From Tridacna crocea (taxonomy: Eukaryota; Mollusca; Bivalvia; Cardiida; Cardiidae): a DNA stretch of 64,000 nt. The stretch spans positions 22,651,673 through 22,715,672 of the forward strand of contig OX031070.1 in NCBI GenBank assembly GCA_943736015.1. The letters run 5' to 3'. The position numbers and the translations under genes were made by a program. Positions 52,801-61,800 of the stretch are shown piece after piece; position 1 is the first letter of the stretch; each line of letters begins with the position of its first letter. The notes beneath the pieces are model-generated. The model saw nothing but the letters and a program-made list of their open reading frames with translations, made no database searches and was not told where the DNA came from.

Positions 52801-55800
52801 TGTTTACCCAAAATAAGAACAGATGCTCACGTGACTGAACTTTTGACCAATCACGTTCAAGGATTTCTGTATTGGTCGCAGGTCATCAATATTGATACGA
52901 GGTCAACTGTGTTGATCGGAGGTCAAGTCGTATTAAGCTGGGGTCACAACCTGTATACTATACGAAGTAAGAAATTTGACTAGTATCTCGTGGACCGGTT
53001 TCCACATATAACTTCTATATGCATGGATCTAATAGTTAATTAATAATCGGTGATAATAGCTGTGCTTGTATTGTTTCAGATTCCATTCATTGCCAGAAAT
53101 ACAGGTAAAATCTCTTCTTTTTCTTTTTTTTATATTTAAACTTTGATTTCTTTTAAAAACTTTTTACAGCACAATCCCAGGTTTTAACAAGAAGAAGAGG
53201 CCTTGCGTAGTAAAAGAACATTGTGGGAAAAGTGGGAAGGGCTTGTAACCAGTTTTTTCTCCTTTTTATACGCCCGTCGAAGACGGGACGTATTATGGGA
53301 TCACCCGTGGCGGGCGGGCGGGCGGGCGGGCGGGCGTCCGGGCGGGCGGGCGGCGTCCAGTTCTTTGTCCGGAGCATATCTCCAAAACTATACAAGCTAG
53401 GGTTATGAAATTTCATGGGTGGATAGATCTCATCAAGGCGGAGTGCAGTGCACAGGAATCATAACTCTTGCTTGCTTAATTTTTGAGTTATTGCCCTTTG
53501 TTGTTTTTCATACTTGAATTTTGTCCGGAGCATATCTCCAAAAGTATACTAGCTAGGCTTATGAAATTTCATGGGTGGATAGATCTCATCGAGGGGGAGT
53601 GCAGTGCACAGGAATCATAACTCTTGCTTGCTTAATTTTTGAGTTATTGCCCTTTGTTGTTTTTCATACTTGAATTTTGTCCGGAGCATATCTCCAAAAC
53701 TATACTAGCTAGGGTTATGAAATTTCATGGGTGGATAGATCTCATTCAGGGGGAGTGCAGTGCACAAGAATCATAACTCTTGCTTGCTTAATTTTTCAGT
53801 TATTGCCCTTTGTTGTTTTTCATACTTGAATTTTGTCCGGAGCATATCTCCAAAACTATACTAGCTAGGGTTATGAAATTTCATGGGTGGATAGATCTCA
53901 CTGAGGGGGAGTGCAGTGCACAAGAATCATAACTCTTGCTTGCTTAATTTTTCAGTTATTGCCCTTTGTTGTTTTTTATACTTGAATTTTGTCCGGTGAA
54001 TATCTCCAAAACTATACTAGCTAGGGTTATGAAATTTCATGGGTGGATAGATCTCACCGAGGCAGAGTGCAGTGCACAAGAATCATAACTCTTGCTTGCT
54101 TAATTTTTGAGTTATTGCCCTTTGTTGTTTTTCATACTTGAATTTTGTCCGGAGCATATCTTCAGAACTATAGTAGCTAGGGTTATGAAATTTCATGGGT
54201 GGATAGATCTCACTGAGGGGGAGTGCAGTGCACAAGAATCATAACTCTTGCTTTCTTAATTTTTCAGTTATTGCCCTTTGTCATTTTTTATACTTGAATT
54301 TGGTCCGGTGAATATCTCCAAAACTATACTAGCTAGGGTTATGAAATTTCATGGGTGGATAGATCTCACCGAGGCGGAGTGCAGTGCACAGGAATCATAA
54401 CTCTTGCTTGCTTAATTTTTGAGTTATTGCCCTTTGTCGTTTTTCATACTTGATTTTTGTCCGAAGCATATCTCTAAAACTATACTAGCTAGGGTTATGA
54501 AATTTCATGGGTGGATAGATCTCATCAAGGGGGAGTGCAGTGCACAGAAATCACAACTCTTGCTTGCTTAATTTTTGAGTTATTGCCCTTTGTTGTTTTT
54601 CATACTTGAATTTTGTCTGGTGCATGCCCCAGCTTTACAACTTGGGGTAAGACGGGCGTATCTTGCGACAATTTGCCGCTCTTGTTCCACAATGTTATCT
54701 ACAATGTCAAAAGACTTCTGTACACTTTTATCACTTGTTAACTGGTTATCTTCAGATGCCTCAAACTTGGGTAAACTTGGAAGAGCTTTGAATTTGTTTT
54801 GATGGTAACAAGTTATATTTTCTGTGTGTACTAATAGTAGTTGATCTTTTTTTCAGACGGTAAAATTTTTGCCTTGTCCAAATTGAAAGCTTTTGCAGAC
54901 GAAAATATCATTGTGACTAAAATGGTGCAGGTCTTCTTTGATAGGGTAGAAAACATTGTGGGAAAAGGAGAAAATGCTGGAAACCAGCACTTTCTCCTTT
55001 TCCCACAATGTTTTCAAAAGGCTTCTTTCCTAGGGTCTTTAAAAGAAGTCACTGTGTGGTAAAGGGCTAAGAAAACTAGTTTTTGGTGCCAATTCCATCA
55101 TTTTGCTTATTTGTTAAGTCTTTTTAAAACAATAAATTTCCAAAATCAGAGAGTCCAAAGATTCCAATTTTCAAATATTAAAGGCAAGTTGTCATTTCTC
55201 AAACTACCAGTCAAAAAGGAAATTCGATTTCATAAACATACTTGATTCATGATTTCATAAAAATACTTGATTCATGATTTCATAAACATACTTGATTCAT
55301 GAGAACGTAAAACAATTAACTTTCAGATACATGTTGAAACGGTAAAATTTTGCAGTGTAAAAATTACCTCATCCAGTAAGATGGCAGAGCACTTGGAAAC
55401 TTGCTTATAATTTCAGCTCAGTTTGACATGATTTTCCACAGCTGTTAACAAGTTTCCAAGTACCCTACCACTTGACCAGAAAGCTAATAAAGTTGTTTGA
55501 TTAGGTAGAAAAAGCTTTGTTGGAAAAGTAGGCACTGTTTGTCATAAGCAATTTCTCCTTCTCCCATATTGTTCAAACGCCTTCACATCCTCAAGGTCGT
55601 GAAAACTTAGGATTGTTTTACAAAGGTCTGATTTAACCCATTACCACACAACCCCTACTTTTGACACCCCTGAGAAAAAAGCTTTTAGAAAACATTGTGG
55701 GAAAAGGAGAAAATGCTGGTAACCAGCATTTTCTCCTTTTCCCACAATGTTTTCTACCCTTCACAAAACAAACTTCAAATTTTCAATCACTTCTATTTTG

Positions 55801-58800
55801 TCGTCTGCAAATGCTTTCACTTTAAACCAGTCTTAAATATTGCTGTTTGGTAATGAGTTAACCATTTTTACCACTGAATCCCGACTCTGGCCCATAGAAA
55901 GAGGCCTTTTGAAAACATTGGAAAAGGAGAAAATGCTGATACCAGCATTTTCTCCTTTTACCACAATTATTTCTACCTTTGCCAAAGCAAATTTCAAGTT
56001 TTGAGTTACTGTAATTTTGTTGCCTGCAAATGCTTTCAATTTAGAAGAGTCTAAAATTTTGTCTTTATTTACCTTTTTACCAAACAACAAAATTTTTGAC
56101 TAGTCCAAATTGAAAGCATTTGCAGATGATGAAATAAATGTGAATCAAAAATTGAATTTTGAGTTGGATAAGATAGAAAACATTGTGGGAAAAGGAGAAC
56201 ATGCTGGTTTAATACCAGCATTTTATCCGTTTCCCACAATGTTTTCAAAGGCTTTCTTTCTCATGGTTGTTAAAAGTTGGGATCATGTAGTAAATAGTTA
56301 AAAGAATTTTTTATTCATCTAAACTCAACTTTCACAGTAAAGTTTTAAAAACTGAATTTTTTCAGAAACTGATATGCCAAAAGGCTGTAAACCAATTACC
56401 ATCTTCCTCACTGATGAAGAGTTGAAACAAATAACACCATTACATGCTAACTCAAACAGACATTGCAAGAGTACAAATTTTTACCAGCCTATCAAGAAAA
56501 CGGTCAACAATCCATACATAAATCATGGAAAAAAATTAACCAGAAGACTGACATGTTCATCTGTACCTGCTTTTTCCCCCGATAAAATATCTAGATCACC
56601 TGCAAATGTTACAGAACAGAGCATTAAAAGATATATACGGAATGAACAATTAAAGTCTCACCTTGGAAAACAAAATGTTATAGGTGTGGAGCAGTCAAGC
56701 TGGGGTAAAAACAAATCTAAATATACCCTGGTACATGATCCCCTTGTTGAGTGCCAAACTGGTGAATCCCCGTTGACTGATAGCAGACGCAAGTTAGGAG
56801 AGCTAAATGCAGACCCTCATGGAGGGCAGACATATCAACAGCTTGAATGGAATCAGCATTTGAACTCTTTTGATATTGATGTATCTGGGAGTCTGTCCGT
56901 TTCGCTTCAGAATGTTCACAGGGTTGAGACAGTTAAAGCAGACATACATGCTGTTACTACCCTTGAACAAGGTAATGAAATATTAAGTGATGGTGACAAA
57001 AGTACTAAGGGAGGTAAAGATATTGTATTTTCTAGTCAAAATGTTATTGAGAGTACAGTTGAGTCAGGAAAACAGAATGGAAATGATTCTGCAAGTAAGG
57101 AATTTAAAGATAAAGACTTCAATGTAAAGGTCATAAATAGAGATAGTGCTTTAGCCAATGCAGATACTGAATTTTCTGAGGTGAAAGAGAAAAGTGATGT
57201 AGTGCTTATTGCTAACGAATCTTTTTCTGGAACTCCAAATCAAATTAGAAATCATCATGATGTACTGAATGACAACACTTTTAAAATGGTTGTAGCAAAG
57301 GATCATCAAAATAAAGTTACATATAAAAATAGTACTGAAAGTGAAATCTGTACAAATAGATCTGATGCTCATAATGGTACTAACAGGATGGAAGCTAGTT
57401 TAGAAGGTATTGCTAAACACAGTTTTCAAGACAATGCTCCAGTTATGCAAAACATAAAACAAGAGATCTTGTCAATAAAGGCAGACTCGCCTAGGTTAGT
57501 AAGTGAATCGGAACTAGAGACAGAAGATGAAATGGAGACAGTTACTGACACTTTTGTTCCCTGTATAGCTTGTCTTGATCTTAATGCTACACAAGCTGAT
57601 AATCCTGCTAGTGCCAAAATGAGATGTGAGAAATGTAGATCTCAGCCATCTGTTAGAGAAGTGGTTGGGAAAACAGGTAAAAGACAGGAGATTATAGATT
57701 TTGGTGATAAAGTTGATGAAGATGAGTCTGACATGGATGAAACCGAGGAACAAAGTGATGTCGAAAGTCGACATTTTTATTCAGCACAGAGTGAGGCTGT
57801 AGTAGGGAAAGTAGCTTTGTCATCATTTAGTAATGATGTTTCAAAGGATAGTACAATATCTCGGTACTGGACGCATGAGATGGAGGGTTTAAATGACGTC
57901 ACTTTATATGTACAGTGTCACTCTGAAATCTCACTACTTTTGATCATGGAAAATCCAGAGCAATTTGAGGAAAATCTGTTCCATTCCTTGGTAAGTCAAG
58001 TATTGATATTTGAGCTTGATGGGCCCTGCTCTGTGAAAAGGGGGTTTGACATGTCTTTGTAATACATCATTTCTTTACCGCACAATCACGACTTATGACG
58101 ACCCTGAGAAAGAAAGCCTTTGAAAACATTGTGGGAACTGCAAAAGAAAGCCTTTGAAAACATTGTAGGAAAAGGAGAAAATGCTGGTAACCAGCATTTT
58201 CTCCTTTTCCCACAATGTTTTCTACCCTTTCCAAAGCAATTTTCAATTTCTTAAGCCACATTTATTTTGTCGTCTGCAAATGCTTTCAATTTGGACAAGT
58301 CCAAAATTATGTTGTTTGGTAAAGAGTTAAACCATGCAAGTTGTGGCATGAGGAAGACCCCGGAAAACATTGAAGTTTTAAATTGAAGGAAAAAAGACAT
58401 AAAATATTACTTATCTATGTTAGATAGAAAAAAGAAATGTTGATAGATTAAATTCGTGGAAAATGATCCTACAGAAACAAGATCATTTTGCATATGATTG
58501 GTCTAGAAAAAGGGCTTTGATTAACACTTTACCACACAATCCTGACTTTTCATGATCTTGAATAAGAAAAAACATTGTGGAGTAAATACTGGTAACCAGT
58601 ATGTTCTCCTTTTTCTACAATGTTTTCTGTTCATCCCAAAAAAAATTCATTTTTTGAATCCCATTACTTTAGTTGTCTGCAAATACATCCAAATTGGACC
58701 AGTCTAGAATTTTGTTGTTTGGTGAAGGGCCAATGTGTCTGCAAAATATGTGGACAAATCTTTTGTTGACCCTTTATCGATGGGTGAGTGCAACACTATC

Positions 58801-61800
58801 CTAAGTGCCTATACTTTGTATAGGCACTTAGGATAGTGTTGCACTCACCCATCGATATGCCATTGGTCAATTTTCTGCATGTCAAAGGACCAGTCTACCT
58901 CCAGATTCAGTTGGTTGATAAACAAAATGGATTTCAAGATAAATATGTATATCATTACTGGCTTAGTATTATTATAACACAGAAATGCTTTAAACCTTTA
59001 CCACACAATTTTGAATTTTAAAGACCTTGGCAGAGAAGTTTTTTTTTAAACATTATGAGAAAAGGAGAAAATGCTGATAAACACCATTTTTTCCTTTTCC
59101 CACAATATTTTCTATTCTATCAAAACAATAATGGAAATAAATAGTCAAGTAAAGAGTGAAAAGGTAGAGAATGCTGGTCATCTGCATTTTCTCTGTAGGA
59201 AGACTTCTTTCTCAGGGTTGTTAATAGTCTGAATTTTGTGGTAAAGTGTTAAAATTTTCAATTTCAGTGGAAGGGTTCCCTAGCCCATCTAGCAGATCTT
59301 GATTATTATATCGCAGAATGTATTGAAGGAGCGGAAGGTTCAGAGAATGATGTCAGCTACAAGTATGCCAGATTTGATGCATTCTCAGCGGAACTTCACA
59401 GTATGTACTCTCTGGCCATTTTCTTTAACTCATTACCAAACGACAATAATTTAGTCTGGTCCAAATTGAAAGCATTTGCAGACGACAAAATTAAGGTGAC
59501 TGAAAAATAGAAATTTGTTCTGGAAATGGGTAGAAAACACTGTGGGAAAAGGAGAAAATGCTGGTTACAAGCATTTTCTCCTTTTCCCATGGTATTTTCA
59601 AAAGGCTTTTTTCTTAGGGGTGTCAAAAGAAGGGATTGTGTGGTAATGGGTTAATGTATTTTTTAACCCTTGAACTGGTGAAGTTTACCCATGGCACTGT
59701 TACAGATAGTGAAGGTTATGATAAGACTGCACAGAATGCTTTATCTCATCTTACATTTATACTTTCCAAGATGTTGAACTTTTTATGCAAAAAGATAGTT
59801 TTGTTGTCAGAGTTTTGGGGTGTGTACTTTCAGTCACTCTTTAAAGGTGGCCCTTCAGATCTTGGGACGAAGAATTAAAAACAATGCAAAAAAATCATCC
59901 TTATACTCCCCAAGCCTTTTAATTTGCCTTCATAAAACCCCAGTAGTCGAAAACCATCCGACAGCACGAGAAATTACAGATTTACTACGGCCCAGGTAGA
60001 CACCAACGGGAGACACGTTCTATTTTTAGATGATCAATTTGGTCATTTATATACAGGAATACACAGACAAAGTTTCAAATATGGGGTCCGAAGAAGACAC
60101 TATGGAAAATAATTATTTCATGCTTGTTATGTAATGGAATTTAAGCGTTATAAGTCACGTGCCAGTGACTTAGCATTCCCAAAATGCTTTATTGATTTTT
60201 GGTGGGAAATCTAAAAATACCTTAAGAGGCTATGTAGCCTTTTAAGGGAACACCATCAAAAAAATTTTTTTTGTAATTTTATGAGTCTTACTTATAGATA
60301 ATTTATATTATTTTTTCATATAAATTTTAGTGATATATATGTTTTTTTAATTTGGTGAGATGTAAAAATTCTAAATACCCACCTTTAAGACAAGTAAATG
60401 TTAGATTGGTTTAAATTGAAACATTTGCACACAACAAACATTTCTCAAAAATCTGAAATTTGCCTTTAGAGGGGTAGAAAACATGGTGGAAAAAGGAGAT
60501 TGTAGAGTTGGATCCCTGATGAACAATGTGTGACCTACACATGCTTCATTTATCTCTTTAACCCTTTCCCAAACAGCAAATTTTGGACCAGACCAAACTA
60601 AAAGCATGTTGCAAATGACAAATTAACAGTTGCTAAAAAGATGATTTTTTTATATGGTAGGGTAGAAACATTGTGGGAAGAGGAGAAAATGCTGGTTACC
60701 AGCATTTTCTCCTTTTCCCACAATATTTTCAAAAGGCTTCTATTCCTGACCCGTAAAAACCAGGGATTGTTTGGGAAAGGGTTAACCACCTAGTAAATGA
60801 AATACACATTTTCAATGACCAGAAATAGCTATGACAGTTGAGTCATAATGTGAAATAATGTATTGGACAGTGTAGATCAGAGTATCTGTGCAGCCTGATC
60901 TTTTTTCTATACTGTCGACAAAAGCTTCTGGTATTGTCTATTGAAAGAAAAGAGTTAACCCATACCAAACAACAAAATGGTAGACTTGCTGATGACATGA
61001 CATAAATGTGTCTCAAATCAACAGGTTTGACTTGATATGTTAGAAAACATTGTGGGAAAAAGAGAAAACCTCAAAGGTCTCAAAATTCTCTACTCGGAGT
61101 CTTCAGAACATTGAATTGTCTTGTTAAGGACAAAGAAATGACTAAAACCATTTTTTTTGTTTATTTGTTATTTTTCCCATAGCAAATATCGAAGACATTC
61201 CTGTAAAGAAAAAAGAAACAAACATTCAGCAGATGATGAGTGTTCTACATTCCGATTTTAAAGAGAGACAAAATCTTACAGATGTCACTCTAAGGTAAGC
61301 TTGTATAGTACCACTGAGTCTGTGTTTAGACGTGATTTAAACTAGTGTGTCATTTGGCGCAAAGGAGAAACATCTGAAAGAAAGCAACTTCTCCTTTTGC
61401 CACCATTGTTGTCCATGCAATGAAAAATTATGATTCTCTTTCAGCCTTTTTGCTTTGTCTTATTATACCCCACCCCAACATAGTGGAGGGTGGTTTACTG
61501 GAAATGCCATGGCTGTCTGTCTGTCCGTCCGTCCATCCATCCGTCTATCTGTCTGTCAGTTGGTGGGTTGTTCTGTCTGTTGGTCTGTCTGTCCACAGAC
61601 ACCAATTTGTCTGGAGCAATACTCCTACAGTTTTTCACGTACTGAACTGAAATTTACACACAGGGTTTCTATATATATATGAAGTTGTGCCTGTGCAATT
61701 TTCGTGACCCTGCTGCTATTTGTGTCTGAATCATCTCCCCTTGATTTTTTTCCAATCTTTTGTATTAAGCCATTTTGCATTCTATGACAAAAACCTCTTT

